DNA from: Butyrivibrio sp. INlla21 | Lineage (GTDB): Bacteria > Bacillota > Clostridia > Lachnospirales > Lachnospiraceae | DNA length: 64,000 bases | NCBI RefSeq assembly: GCF_900116875.1 | Contig: NZ_FPCC01000010.1 | Location: 62,001 to 126,000 of the forward strand | Direction of reading: 5' to 3' | Shown here: in pieces, positions 33,958 to 43,382 of the stretch | Layout: each line of letters begins with the position of its first letter | Position numbering within the stretch: position 1 is the first letter of the stretch | Position numbers and translations under genes: made by a program | Notes under the pieces: model-generated | The model's input: only the letters and a program-made list of their open reading frames with translations | Databases searched by the model: none | Told to the model about the DNA's origin: nothing

Positions 33958-35841
33958 TTACTTAATCCAGATTGGTGCAGTTACTGCAATCTGTCCATCT
34001 TCTCGTACAAGCTTTAAAAAATAATATTTTTGTCTGTTCCAGACTTTTATATTTTTTTCGATAAGATAACCATCACAGCAAACTTTATCTATAACCTTAC
34101 CATATTCTCCGTAAACCTGTACTTCGGTTATCTTGCACGCGTCATCGCAAGAAGCCTTAACATTAATAACAAGGTCGTCCTGCCATTCGATGATCGAACC
34201 CTGTATGTTTCCGTTCATCGAATACATAACTCTAAAGCCGGGCGTTCCCGTAAAATACGTACGAAGATTCTTCATCGCGTCATAGATGTCGGCAGCGGTG
34301 AGCCTTCTTATAATTGCACCGGTCCTGATACCGTTCTGCGTTCCCCAGTTTTCTTCGTGATTGTCCTGATTGCCGACAGGCGCAAGATGCCAGCCTTTAT
34401 CAAGTGCCATCACATAATACTTTATAACATCTTCGCCCGATAACTCCACATTGTTCAATTCGATCGTGTAAGTTATCTTATCCAGTTCTTCATCATAAGG
34501 TTCAAAGAAATCAAAATGTCTGTTTCCACAGGACCACGGATGATTCCACTGACTTATAAGTCCGCCATACTCCTTAAGCTTACTGTAATAAGCCCCCGCT
34601 TCATCGAATTTAAACTCATATGAATTCAAGAAGAAATCTGCGCAATAAATATTCATATGACCAAACTGGTTGTACCATGTAGTCTCCGAACCATACAAGC
34701 CGACAAACTTTCCGTCTTCTGTTGCTTTTTGAGAGGCACGCTTTAAGTCTCTCCACTTAAAGCTCTTGTTACAGTCGAACATCTCATCCAAACAATTGCT
34801 GTGTTCGGTGATCCCCAAGAAGTCTAACTTCGCAACGTTTCTGGCATAGTCATAGGCATGCTCTGCGGTTCCGAAACCATCCGTAAGCCCTGTGTGACAG
34901 TGCATGTTTCCAAAAAATATCTTATACGGTTCGTCATCTTCAATAAGTTCTTCTCTGTAATCTGTAGCAACCGGTGATAATTCCGGATGCCTGTCAAATT
35001 TAAGCCAGTAAAGAACAACGCTCTGGGGAGCATCAATCTGTGTCACAACGATATACACATCATGCTTACCCGAAACAAGCTCTCCGTTTTCTCTTCTTAT
35101 ATCAATCGCAAGTTCCGTAAAATACGTATACTGCCTGCACAGATGGATATTTCCGACTTTCTCCCCCGTTACTCCGTCCAGTCTCACTTCAATATTCACA
35201 TATGAAATCTTGTCCTTAACGGGAAGACCTAAGCAGAACCTCAATTGATCAATCTCTTTTTCGTCAAAAGACACATCGGAAAATTTAAGTACTGCTCCTG
35301 CCTGCGACGCCTTGACCACAGCATCTTCCCACGAATCATCTATCTCATAGTCATCAATCCTAGCAAATCCCGCTTGTATTTCTCCTTCGATTGCTTTTAC
35401 TCTGTTCTCTGTAATATCAAGATTCTCTTTTACCTCAGAAACGCAGCAGCCATGTACAGAAATATTCTCCACGGTCACAACGCTTGACGCGGAGCAATAA
35501 GAAACAGTGATCCTTATAAATCTGGCAACCTTCTCAATTGCTATATCATCTCCTGTTTCCGTAGCGGGCATATCATTATCTTTTTCCATGACAAAATACC
35601 AGTTGATCCTATCGGTACTGTATTCCACATGATAATGATAAAACTCTCCGCCATGGCCGGTTATAAAATTAATATGATCAATGTAATGAATCTTGCCCGT
35701 ATCAAGCATGATCCACTTAAAATACGGATCTGCTTTCCACGCCGTACCCGGATCACCGTCCAGAGCCTTCTGAGGTTCGAAGCCCTCAATAAAGCTTTCA
35801 CTTGATGCTATGGCCTTGATTTCTACGATGTTTTTACTCAC
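33958..35841 (-). CDS. Cytosolic CehA/McbA-family PHP metallohydrolase with discoidin-like domain
   Basis: A 627-residue protein without a signal peptide. Residues about 10-130 look like an F5/8 type C (discoidin) fold (KALDGDPGTAWKAD). A CBM6-like beta-sandwich covers about 150-285. The PHP domain from about 305 has metal ligands in NMHCHTGLTDG, ITEHSN, WNHPWS and NQDNHEE. A C-terminal beta domain ends in APIWIK, matching the same position in the giant surface PHP protein. It probably hydrolyses a phosphoester or related ester brought in by the ABC transporter encoded just upstream, with which it forms one operon (15 bases apart). Confidence 0.82.
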   Translation of the reverse strand: MSKNIVEIKAIASSESFIEGFEPQKALDGDPGTAWKADPYFKWIMLDTGKIHYIDHINFITGHGGEFYHYHVEYSTDRINWYFVMEKDNDMPATETGDDIAIEKVARFIRITVSYCSASSVVTVENISVHGCCVSEVKENLDITENRVKAIEGEIQAGFARIDDYEIDDSWEDAVVKASQAGAVLKFSDVSFDEKEIDQLRFCLGLPVKDKISYVNIEVRLDGVTGEKVGNIHLCRQYTYFTELAIDIRRENGELVSGKHDVYIVVTQIDAPQSVVLYWLKFDRHPELSPVATDYREELIEDDEPYKIFFGNMHCHTGLTDGFGTAEHAYDYARNVAKLDFLGITEHSNCLDEMFDCNKSFKWRDLKRASQKATEDGKFVGLYGSETTWYNQFGHMNIYCADFFLNSYEFKFDEAGAYYSKLKEYGGLISQWNHPWSCGNRHFDFFEPYDEELDKITYTIELNNVELSGEDVIKYYVMALDKGWHLAPVGNQDNHEENWGTQNGIRTGAIIRRLTAADIYDAMKNLRTYFTGTPGFRVMYSMNGNIQGSIIEWQDDLVINVKASCDDACKITEVQVYGEYGKVIDKVCCDGYLIEKNIKVWNRQKYYFLKLVREDGQIAVTAPIWIK

Positions 35842-35856
35842 TTTTGCTCTTCCTTT

Positions 35857-36963
35857 TTATTCTATGATCAACTGTCCCATTGAAATCTTCTGTCCGTCTT
35901 TGTCAAAAATGCATACGTTGTTTCCCGCAATACTGCATCCAAGCTCTTCGTCAGTGACATAATCGGAAGCTCCGAATACTACTGATGAAATGATCTCTTC
36001 ACCAACCTTAAGCTTAATAGTTGTTTCAAGACCTGATGGCAAAGTCGAATAAACACTTGCCTTTATCTTTCCGTTTTCTTCGATCTTCATATACTCGGGT
36101 CTGAATCCAACAGTTATGTCTCCGCCGATATCCTCAAGCTTTTCGTTTGGAATAAACTTGGCCTTGTAACCAAGTAATTCCACTTCGAAGTTTTCTCCCG
36201 TCTTCGCAATCTTTCCCTCAACAAAATTCATACTCGGGTTGCCCACGAAATCCGCAACATACAAATTATTAGGCTCGTTATAAACCTGAAGAGGCGGAGC
36301 ATACTGCTGGATCGTTCCTTCTTTCATGAGGCAGATCTTGGTTGAAAGAGTCATTGCCTCAAGCTGATCGTGTGTAACGTATACAAAAGTTGAATCTGTA
36401 TCTGCATGAAGTCTCTTTAGCTCTGTTCTCATTTCCAAACGAAGCTTGGCGTCAAGGTTTGACAAAGGCTCATCCATCAAAAGAACCTGTGGCTTAACCG
36501 CAAGCGTTCTCGCGATCGCAACTCTTTGCTGCTGTCCTCCGGAAATCTCGGAAGGATATCTTTTTTCAAACTCTTCAATCTTCATAAGAGCGAGCATCTC
36601 TTTTACTCTCGCATCAATATCTTTTTTGTTCCACTTCATGCTCTCGAGACCGAATGCAATGTTTTCATAAACGGTCATGTGCGGCCACAATGCATAGTTC
36701 TGGAAAATAAATCCTATCTCACGCTTATCGGAAGAAAGATTTACTCCGGTTTCCGAATCGAAAACGACCTTATCACCTATCTTAATTATTCCTTCCGTAG
36801 GAGTCTCCAACCCGGCGATCATTCGAAGCGTTGTTGTTTTGCCGCATCCAGAAGGTCCAAGCAAAGAAACAAAGTCTCGGTCCTCTATTACCATGTTCAG
36901 ATTTTTAACTCCGTAAAAATCGCCCCATCTTTTTGTGATATTTATAAGCTCTATTCTTGGCAT
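35857..36963 (-). CDS. ABC transporter ATP-binding protein (FbpC/PotA type)
   Basis: A 368-residue ATPase with Walker A (GPSGCGKTT), signature SGGQQQR, Walker B (LLMDEP) and H-loop THD, then a C-terminal TOBE domain. It drives the fused permease encoded 14 bases upstream. Automatic annotation would likely call it iron(III), spermidine or phosphonate uptake. The adjoining PHP hydrolase argues for an organic, probably phosphorylated, solute. Confidence 0.9.
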   Translation of the reverse strand: MPRIELINITKRWGDFYGVKNLNMVIEDRDFVSLLGPSGCGKTTTLRMIAGLETPTEGIIKIGDKVVFDSETGVNLSSDKREIGFIFQNYALWPHMTVYENIAFGLESMKWNKKDIDARVKEMLALMKIEEFEKRYPSEISGGQQQRVAIARTLAVKPQVLLMDEPLSNLDAKLRLEMRTELKRLHADTDSTFVYVTHDQLEAMTLSTKICLMKEGTIQQYAPPLQVYNEPNNLYVADFVGNPSMNFVEGKIAKTGENFEVELLGYKAKFIPNEKLEDIGGDITVGFRPEYMKIEENGKIKASVYSTLPSGLETTIKLKVGEEIISSVVFGASDYVTDEELGCSIAGNNVCIFDKDGQKISMGQLIIE

Positions 36964-36977
36964 AATATCTTCTCCTT

Positions 36978-38801
36978 CTACTGTTTATTGTATGAGCCGA
37001 CACTCTGCGAAATCGACGCACCGGTAAGCTTGCTTGAAACCTGGTTTATTATAAGTACGATGACTATAATCAAAAGAGTTATCGCACTGGCGTATTGATC
37101 GTAACCTGTCTGGTTAAACGCCAAAAGCATGGTCGTCAGCATATAACTGCTGTTAGATACAATAAGCGCAAAAAGGTCAACTTCTCTCATCGCGGATACT
37201 ATCGGAAGCAAATAACCGGAGAAAATACTGGTCTTCTGAATCGGAACAAGTATCCTGAATATTCTCTTATACCACGGCACTTTCATAAGTATTGCCGCTT
37301 CTTCTATCTCCGCAGAAACCTGCAACATCGAATTGATACAGCCTCTCGATGCAAAAGGCAAATACTTAACACCGCCTACAATTACAAGCAGTAAGAATGA
37401 GTTATATAAGAATGAGAATGTCTTGGTCGATGCCAGCGCCAAATATATAGCGGAAAAAGCAATCGTAGGAATAAGGTAAGGGAAGAACGACATTGCTTCC
37501 ACCATCTTGGAAAGTCTTGTTCTTCTGTTTCTTACAACCGAATATCCTATAAAAAGACCTGCGGTTCCTGCAAATACCGAGCAAGCAATTGAAAGAAGTA
37601 CAAGTCTGAAAAGCGCCATCAGGAAATCTTTTCCTACGAGGATTCCTCCTACCATTCCCATCTTGTATGCATCCAGATCTTTTCCTATCCAGAAATCCAA
37701 GGTCCAGTTTGAAATACTGTAGTCACCGGGAACTCTCTGAATAGTCTGAAGCGCAAAAACAATAAGGGGTACCACCGAGAAGCAAACTGTCAAAATTATC
37801 ATTGCGATCGAGATAGGCCTGTTAGCCTTTTTGAGATCAACAAGCGATACCTGACCTGATTTTCCCGTTACCGTTGTAAAAGACCTTCTCTTGTTGGTGT
37901 ACTTTTGATTGATCATCAGAATAATGATTCCGCATATGATCATCACTGCTGCAATGATATATGCCTGTCCCATGTATCCTGCGTTTATCATGGCCTTCAT
38001 TTTACTTGCAAGAGTGTAAAACCTTACCGCGCCTCCCAAAAATACAGGCACTGCATATGATGCAAATCCGCTTGAAAAAACAAGAAGGAATGTCGATAAA
38101 AGTGCCGGCATAACGATAGGAAGCGTTACTTTTCTTACAATTCTTAATCTGTTTGCCCTTAGTATCTGTGCGGATTCTTCAAGTGTTGCATCCATGTTCT
38201 GCAAAATACCGCCGATCAGAATATAGGCAAAAGGCGCAAAGTGCAAACTGTTTACAATAACGCAGGGAAAGAGTCCGTATACAAACCACTGCGGCATACA
38301 TAATCCGAACAACGACTGCACAATTCCTTTGTTACCGCTCATTACATTCGTATTTTGGAAAAGATAGATCCAAAACTGCGCGAGTGTCCAAGCCGGCATC
38401 AGATACGGAAACATGAATAACGTTCCGATCAGTTTTTTATACTTCAAGTTACTTCTTGTCATCAGCCATGCGGTGACTCCGCCGAATATTATTGCAAGAC
38501 TTGCCCCAAAAAAGCCAAGCAAAAATGAATTCTTAAAAGGAATATAGAATGATGTCACACTCCACTCACCCGGAGCGAACAATTTTTGAATATGATAAAG
38601 AGTAAATGTTCCTTTCTTTGCGCTGATCAGTGTCTTCTCAATTCCCGCATGTACTATGAACATCTCTTTGATCATTGCCGTGATGGGATAGATGGATAAC
38701 CCCAAGAATGCAATGAAGAAAAAAACCAGCATACAGTTAGCCGGATTGGAGAAATAGGTTTTGACTCTATTCTTGATCTTCTCCAAATTTATAACTTTCA
38801 T
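36978..38801 (-). CDS. ABC transporter permease, two fused permease units
   Basis: A 607-residue membrane protein with about twelve helices in two similar halves, as in FbpB/ThiP-type permeases. Each half has its EAA-like loop for the ATPase: EESAQILRANRLRIVRKV near residue 230 and EEAAILMKVPWYKRIFRI near residue 520. The ATG at 38801 follows GGAGGG closely; an ATG six codons upstream lacks a site. It forms the channel for the solute bound by the lipoprotein encoded before it. Confidence 0.9.
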   Translation of the reverse strand: MKVINLEKIKNRVKTYFSNPANCMLVFFFIAFLGLSIYPITAMIKEMFIVHAGIEKTLISAKKGTFTLYHIQKLFAPGEWSVTSFYIPFKNSFLLGFFGASLAIIFGGVTAWLMTRSNLKYKKLIGTLFMFPYLMPAWTLAQFWIYLFQNTNVMSGNKGIVQSLFGLCMPQWFVYGLFPCVIVNSLHFAPFAYILIGGILQNMDATLEESAQILRANRLRIVRKVTLPIVMPALLSTFLLVFSSGFASYAVPVFLGGAVRFYTLASKMKAMINAGYMGQAYIIAAVMIICGIIILMINQKYTNKRRSFTTVTGKSGQVSLVDLKKANRPISIAMIILTVCFSVVPLIVFALQTIQRVPGDYSISNWTLDFWIGKDLDAYKMGMVGGILVGKDFLMALFRLVLLSIACSVFAGTAGLFIGYSVVRNRRTRLSKMVEAMSFFPYLIPTIAFSAIYLALASTKTFSFLYNSFLLLVIVGGVKYLPFASRGCINSMLQVSAEIEEAAILMKVPWYKRIFRILVPIQKTSIFSGYLLPIVSAMREVDLFALIVSNSSYMLTTMLLAFNQTGYDQYASAITLLIIVIVLIINQVSSKLTGASISQSVGSYNKQ

Positions 38802-38820
38802 ACACCCTCCAAAGACCATA

Positions 38821-38849
38821 TATGGTGGAGAGAAAAACCCTCCACCATA
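38821..38849 (-). promoter_or_regulatory. Intercistronic hairpin between binding-protein and permease genes
   Basis: TATGGTGGAG (38821-38830) pairs with CTCCACCATA (38840-38849), a perfect 10-bp stem with a nine-base loop, 23 bases after the binding-protein stop codon. No T run follows. Such hairpins stabilise the upstream message or reduce read-through, giving more binding protein than permease. Confidence 0.6.
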
Positions 38850-38871
38850 CGTAAATACCTTTTCTCTCGGA

Positions 38872-40155
38872 TTAGTTTATTCTTGATGCAATATACTCAT
38901 AAACGTCTGCGTAGTTTGCCGCCAGATAATCACCGTCTTCTATAACGCATCTGTCTAACCAGAAATCAACTTCTTTATCCAAACCTGTAGAATCGGGAAC
39001 TAAAGCAATTGTTCTGTTTGAGAGGTAAGTTCCCATGTTGTCTTCATTGTTCCAAGCTGCGCCGCCTTCCTCTGAAAGAAGGTAATTGATAAATAATGCG
39101 CATGTGTAAGGTGTGTCTGTATCAGCACAAACCTGAGCATATGTAGGATACATAAAGCCTGCAAAACCTTCGATACCTGCTCCGTTATTACCTGTTGCAG
39201 CAATCTGAAGATTTGCTCTTGCAACTTCGTTGGTTCTGAGCTTTGAGAATACAAACAATCCTACGCTTCCGGGTTCACCTTCTGCGATGCCGCCGCAAAT
39301 ACCTCCGTCAGCTGTGTATGTGTAGTTGCAGTTTGCAAGGAACTTATCCAGAAACTCATACGCGCATGACTTGTACTCTGCTGTGTTGTTCCACTCTGTT
39401 CCGAAATAAGACTTGTATGCATCACTTAATTTTTTATTCCATTCATCGGATGTAAGCATGATGAGGAAGTTCATTCCAACAGGCTCGTCCGCGGGATTCT
39501 TAAAGAATACCTTGTCCTTATATGCTGCCTCCGTAAGCTGCCATACGTTCTTAAGATCCTCTGTAGAGCCGTCGCTCTTATTCATGAAGATCAGTTTTGA
39601 TACAAAAAGAATTGCTGTGGGATCCTGATAGTTTTCATCAACCACTCCCTTTAATGCCTCAGGGAAATAGTTGTATAAAAGATCCTCTGAAATAAGTTCA
39701 TTGTTTACTCTGTACGCATTCTGCAAAAGTGCCATGTCAGCACCGTCTGCGGCACTTCCGATCTCAGTTGAAAGTTTGGTGAACATATCCGCCTCACCAA
39801 TATCAGACATCTCAATCGTAAGATCCGGATACTTAGCAAGGAAAGTCTCTATCGCAGTTGCAGCCAAACTCGTTGTTGAGTAAACAATTGTCTTCTCTTT
39901 TTCTTCTTTAGCTTTTGCATAAAGTTCCTCATCTGACATCTTACTTGCTTCATAAAGAATCTTTTCAATCTCTGTGTCAAATTCTGGCACCTCCTCTGCA
40001 GGTCCGCTACTCTCTGCTGCCTTTTCCCCGTTTGCTTCGGTTGCTTCTGCAGCCGCAGGTTCACTCGCGGGACTTGCAGGCGCGTCCGTTTCGCCGCAAC
40101 CCGTAAAGCAAGATAAAGTTAATGCGCATGCCAATACAATAGCCAATCTCTTCAT
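38872..40155 (-). CDS. ABC transporter substrate-binding lipoprotein (Fbp/Afu-like)
   Basis: A 427-residue solute receptor. The lipobox ends at C20 (LSCFTGC), followed by an Ala/Glu/Pro-rich linker (about 21-65). The mature domain is of the iron/putrescine/phosphonate binding-protein type, with TIVYSTTSLAAT at its start. In this superfamily AfuA binds sugar phosphates, PhnS-like proteins bind aminoethylphosphonate, and others bind ferric iron. No iron-binding tyrosine pair can be assigned by eye, and the PHP hydrolase in the operon favours an organophosphate. Confidence 0.88.
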   Translation of the reverse strand: MKRLAIVLACALTLSCFTGCGETDAPASPASEPAAAEATEANGEKAAESSGPAEEVPEFDTEIEKILYEASKMSDEELYAKAKEEKEKTIVYSTTSLAATAIETFLAKYPDLTIEMSDIGEADMFTKLSTEIGSAADGADMALLQNAYRVNNELISEDLLYNYFPEALKGVVDENYQDPTAILFVSKLIFMNKSDGSTEDLKNVWQLTEAAYKDKVFFKNPADEPVGMNFLIMLTSDEWNKKLSDAYKSYFGTEWNNTAEYKSCAYEFLDKFLANCNYTYTADGGICGGIAEGEPGSVGLFVFSKLRTNEVARANLQIAATGNNGAGIEGFAGFMYPTYAQVCADTDTPYTCALFINYLLSEEGGAAWNNEDNMGTYLSNRTIALVPDSTGLDKEVDFWLDRCVIEDGDYLAANYADVYEYIASRIN

Positions 40156-40202
40156 AGCCTTCTCCCTTCACTGTAAAAAATAATCTCCTAACACCTAACC
40201 CC

Positions 40203-40931
40203 TTAGATGCCGTTTTTAATAATGTGCTTTATGTTATATGTCTGCCCCACAAGATAACTTTCGCACTTTTCAATGTAACCGTTCATAGACTTCGTATTTC
40301 TTTTGATCTTGAAAACGGCTGTATTGGTGGGCAAATTCATCTGTTTGGCAACATATGCGGGACAGATAACCGCTTCCATTTTCTCCTCAGCTTCAATCGG
40401 GTAGAGTCCTGTTCTCTCTTTGATCGAAGGATAAAGACCTTTGCTCTGAATCTCTTCTTCAGTCAGATCTTTGAGATACTTCTCAGGGACATATGCCTTC
40501 TCCCAAGCATATATCTCATCCTTGATGGTTCTGGTTCTAATGATCTCAAAGAGTTTCTCTCCATCTGCCAATTCAAAGAATTCCTTCTTTGACGGTGACG
40601 GATCCACAACTTCCAGAGAGATCAGTTTAAACTCAGAAGAGATGCCCTTCTGCTTAAGGTCAGCCGATAAAGAGTAGTTACTTACCAAAGTCGCCTCTAC
40701 TGATGGTTTGGAAACGAAAGTTCCCTTTCCTTGTTTCCTCTTAAGATAACCACTTTGAACCAATTCCTTTAGAACTTCACGTACTGTTATCCTGCTGACT
40801 CCGTACTCCTCACAAAGCTCGTGTTCACTTGGGATCATCTCCCCTGCCTTCCACTCGCCCGAGTTGAGTTTCTCAAACAATACTTCTCTTAGCTGATATT
40901 GCAATGAAACCGGTAAGTTACTGTCTAACAT
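40203..40931 (-). CDS. GntR-family regulator with UTRA domain
   Basis: A 242-residue regulator. Residues about 10-75 form the GntR winged helix (SRITVREVLKELVQSGYLKRKQGKGTFV). Residues about 95-235 form a UTRA ligand domain of the HutC/PhnF type. It is the first gene of the transport and PHP operon, 47 bases before the binding-protein gene, so it most likely senses the imported compound or its product and controls its own promoter. Confidence 0.9.
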   Translation of the reverse strand: MLDSNLPVSLQYQLREVLFEKLNSGEWKAGEMIPSEHELCEEYGVSRITVREVLKELVQSGYLKRKQGKGTFVSKPSVEATLVSNYSLSADLKQKGISSEFKLISLEVVDPSPSKKEFFELADGEKLFEIIRTRTIKDEIYAWEKAYVPEKYLKDLTEEEIQSKGLYPSIKERTGLYPIEAEEKMEAVICPAYVAKQMNLPTNTAVFKIKRNTKSMNGYIEKCESYLVGQTYNIKHIIKNGI

Positions 40932-40950
40932 TTTGCCCTCCGTTCAACTT

Positions 40951-40989
40951 GTTATAACATTATAATAACATGACCTTTTTGTTTGTCAA
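40951..40989 (-). promoter_or_regulatory. Promoter and probable GntR operator of the transport/PHP operon
   Basis: On the minus strand TTGACA (40989-40984) and TATAAT (40964-40959) are 19 bases apart, slightly long. GTTAT and ATAAC arms (TGTTAT twice, 11 bases apart) surround the -10 box between 40951 and 40970. A site overlapping the -10 fits repression by the GntR protein encoded just downstream. Confidence 0.6.
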
Positions 40990-41006
40990 TAATTATTTTC
41001 AATAAC

Positions 41007-41040
41007 GTAAAAAAGAGCCGGTCTTTTGTGACCGACTCTT
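41007..41040 (-). terminator. Terminator after the rsgA-methyltransferase-GNAT genes
   Basis: AAGAGCCGGTC (41013-41023) pairs with GACCGACTCTT (41030-41040) with one G-U wobble. Six Ts follow on the minus strand. It lies 16 bases after the GNAT stop codon. Confidence 0.88.
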
Positions 41041-41055
41041 GATATTCTGTATATA

Positions 41056-41589
41056 TTACTTCTTGTCTAAGGTTGTCCATTCCTCCCTATGTATCACAGA
41101 CACATGAGTTTTTTCATTCGCTTCATCGGGATATTCTCTGTCAAACTTCATTCCTAATGATTCTGCTGTTTTATAAGACGGTTCGTTTGTATATTTGCAG
41201 TATGAATACAGTGCGGGATAATCAGTATTCGTAAACGCCCAGTCCATAACTGCTTTTGCTGCTTCCTTTGCATACCCATTGCGCTGGCAATCTCGGCGAA
41301 TGTGATATCCTATCTCAGGAAGCATTTTACCTTCGATATTCTGAAGAGTCAATCCGCAATCACCTATCATTTCTTTGGTTTCTTTAAGGCATACAGCCCA
41401 AAGTCCGAAACCATTTTCACGATATCGATTCATGTTGCGCTCTATCCACTCTCTGACCTTATTCTCATCAAAAGAGTATGGATAATGCTTCATGATCTCT
41501 GCATCTGCAAGGACTTTATATAAGGCATCAAAATCTTTCTCACTCATCTCTCGCAAAAACAATCTCTCAGTTTCCAGAATCTTTTTCAT
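41056..41589 (-). CDS. GNAT acetyltransferase, RimJ/RimL-like
   Basis: A 177-residue acetyltransferase opening with the typical ILETERLFLREM and carrying the acetyl-CoA loop RRDCQRNGYAKEA. The C-terminal CKYTNEPSYKTAESLGM is also standard for the RimJ/RimL type. It may acetylate an N-terminal amine or a small molecule. It ends the short operon that begins with rsgA. Confidence 0.82.
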   Translation of the reverse strand: MKKILETERLFLREMSEKDFDALYKVLADAEIMKHYPYSFDENKVREWIERNMNRYRENGFGLWAVCLKETKEMIGDCGLTLQNIEGKMLPEIGYHIRRDCQRNGYAKEAAKAVMDWAFTNTDYPALYSYCKYTNEPSYKTAESLGMKFDREYPDEANEKTHVSVIHREEWTTLDKK

Positions 41590-41600
41590 ACCTTTCTCCT

Positions 41601-42317
41601 TTAGTCCTTTCGCTTGATATAGATCAAAATGAAATTCAGAATGTCATAAATTCCTTTATCGAGGAACTCTTTATCTCGTATACCATATTCATGCCCGGAT
41701 TCAAACCATTCACTCCATGCAATATCGAAACATTCAGCTTCCTTTATAACCACTTCGCAATGCTCGTTGCACTCTTCTTTTAACAGTGCTTCCCACCACG
41801 AAATTGTTTTGAACAGTTCAGAATCACCATCTTCAGCCCATGCTTCAAAAATCTCCTTCAAATCCCCCTGCGGTTCTTTCTTCAGACCCGGTATTGCGAT
41901 CATCGCATATCCGCCCTCTTTTATAAATGGCAATATCTTATCGGCAAAAACACCTTTTTTACAGCCAAAATAATGATACGAATCCACGCTGACAACTAAG
42001 TCAAAGTACTCATGCGAAAAAGGCATATCCATCGCATCACCGTGAACAGGAATAATCTTATCTTCCAGATTGTTGGCTTTGATTCTATCATAATTTTCAG
42101 TTGCGGATATCCAGAGATCAATCGCAAATACTGTTTTTGCATCTGTTTCATTTGCCACAAACATCGATGTCAAAGCATGTCCACAGCCAAGATCCAATGT
42201 CCTGTCAAAGCATACATCTTTGGGACTTCGCCTGATCAATTCCTCCAGTAAGCGAAAAGAATTTGGTCCCATCAAATATTCTTTGGTGAAATATTTTCTG
42301 TATTTTTCTATATTCAT
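41601..42317 (-). CDS. Class I SAM-dependent methyltransferase
   Basis: A 238-residue enzyme. The SAM-binding glycine motif is TLDLGCGHALTS, followed by the acidic residue in FAIDLW and the motif GDAMDMPF. The catalytic region VSVDSYHYFG resembles small-molecule methyltransferases of the UbiE/Methyltransf_11 kind. The substrate is unknown. It lies between rsgA and a GNAT gene, with gaps of 15 and 11 bases. Confidence 0.82.
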   Translation of the reverse strand: MNIEKYRKYFTKEYLMGPNSFRLLEELIRRSPKDVCFDRTLDLGCGHALTSMFVANETDAKTVFAIDLWISATENYDRIKANNLEDKIIPVHGDAMDMPFSHEYFDLVVSVDSYHYFGCKKGVFADKILPFIKEGGYAMIAIPGLKKEPQGDLKEIFEAWAEDGDSELFKTISWWEALLKEECNEHCEVVIKEAECFDIAWSEWFESGHEYGIRDKEFLDKGIYDILNFILIYIKRKD

Positions 42318-42332
42318 TATTCTTATCCCCCT

Positions 42333-43340
42333 TTAATCCCACATATTTCTCTTATTGTTCTTCTTATAAGCTTTCGCCCATTTTGATATTTCTTTTTTCA
42401 TAGCATAGTTTTTGGTATTCTCTCTGCCAAGATTTTTATAAAGTTCATATCTTTCTGCAGATAACTCTCCGCTTGCGATAGCTGCTTTGACCGCGCAGCC
42501 GGGTTCAGTATCGTGTCTGCAATTACTGAATTTACATCTGCACTCCAGTTCAATGATATCCGAGAACGTCTCGTCAATACCTTCCTGCACATTCGCCATG
42601 CCAACTTCACGCATGCCGGGAGTGTCTATGATCGTGACGCCATTCGGAAGCTCGATCAGTTTTCTGTAAGTGGTTGTGTGTCTTCCCTTGTCGTCATCCT
42701 CTCTTATCTCGGATGTCTTCATGGCCTCTTCACCGATCAATGAATTGGTCAGCGTTGATTTTCCTGCACCTGAAGATCCCATCATGCATATGGTGGTTCC
42801 CGGAGTCATATATTCATTTAGTTCATCAAGGCCAATTCCATAAAGCGCGGAGATAGCATGGACGCGCACTTTGTCGGATATCTGCTCCACCTCTCTTATA
42901 TACCTACCTGCATTTGTGCAAAGGTCCGATTTCGTTAGAATTACAACCGGAATGGTTCCTCCCTGAATGGCAATGCTCACGTATCTTGCAATACGATTGT
43001 AGTTATAGTCTTCATTAAGCGACGTGACGATAAAGAGGTAATCCACATTGGCTGCCATATATTGCATAACTCCCGTTTTAGCCTGATCCGGTCTCTGTAA
43101 AAAACTTTTCCTCTCACAGACTGAAAGAATCATAGAATCTCCCCGGCTGTTGTACATAAATGTCACATAGTCGCCTACTACAGGAAGCGCCTCTGTATCC
43201 TCTTCATAAAAATGTCCTTTTAATTTCGCAGGAATTTCCTCCCCTTGGAACATAATCCTATAGCTGTTTTTGCTGACCTCCGAAATTCTTCCGAGTTTTT
43301 CATCTTTCTGTGTTTCTTTTCTGATGCTTGTATTTTTCAA
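42333..43340 (-). CDS. rsgA: Ribosome small-subunit GTPase RsgA
   Basis: A circularly permuted GTPase that helps mature the 30S subunit. An N-terminal OB fold (about 20-90) comes first. The G motifs follow in permuted order: TKSD (G4), GSSGAGKSTL (G1) and DTPG (G3). A C-terminal zinc domain carries CRCKFSNCRHDTEPGC. The frame is open from an ATG at 43373, but that has no ribosome binding site. AAAAGGAG precedes the TTG at 43340 by eight bases, so I prefer the TTG, giving 335 residues. The N-terminal basic tail is longer if the ATG is used. Confidence 0.9.
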   Translation of the reverse strand: MKNTSIRKETQKDEKLGRISEVSKNSYRIMFQGEEIPAKLKGHFYEEDTEALPVVGDYVTFMYNSRGDSMILSVCERKSFLQRPDQAKTGVMQYMAANVDYLFIVTSLNEDYNYNRIARYVSIAIQGGTIPVVILTKSDLCTNAGRYIREVEQISDKVRVHAISALYGIGLDELNEYMTPGTTICMMGSSGAGKSTLTNSLIGEEAMKTSEIREDDDKGRHTTTYRKLIELPNGVTIIDTPGMREVGMANVQEGIDETFSDIIELECRCKFSNCRHDTEPGCAVKAAIASGELSAERYELYKNLGRENTKNYAMKKEISKWAKAYKKNNKRNMWD

Positions 43341-43382
43341 TTTTTTGTCTCCTTTTTGATTCGTCTTTTTCATTCATCTGGT

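Noticed and set aside
35857..40155. Annotation of the ABC transporter as an iron(III) uptake system
   Set aside because: The families are shared by iron, thiamine, phosphonate and sugar-phosphate systems. No iron ligands could be seen and the operon partner is a PHP hydrolase, so I left the substrate open.
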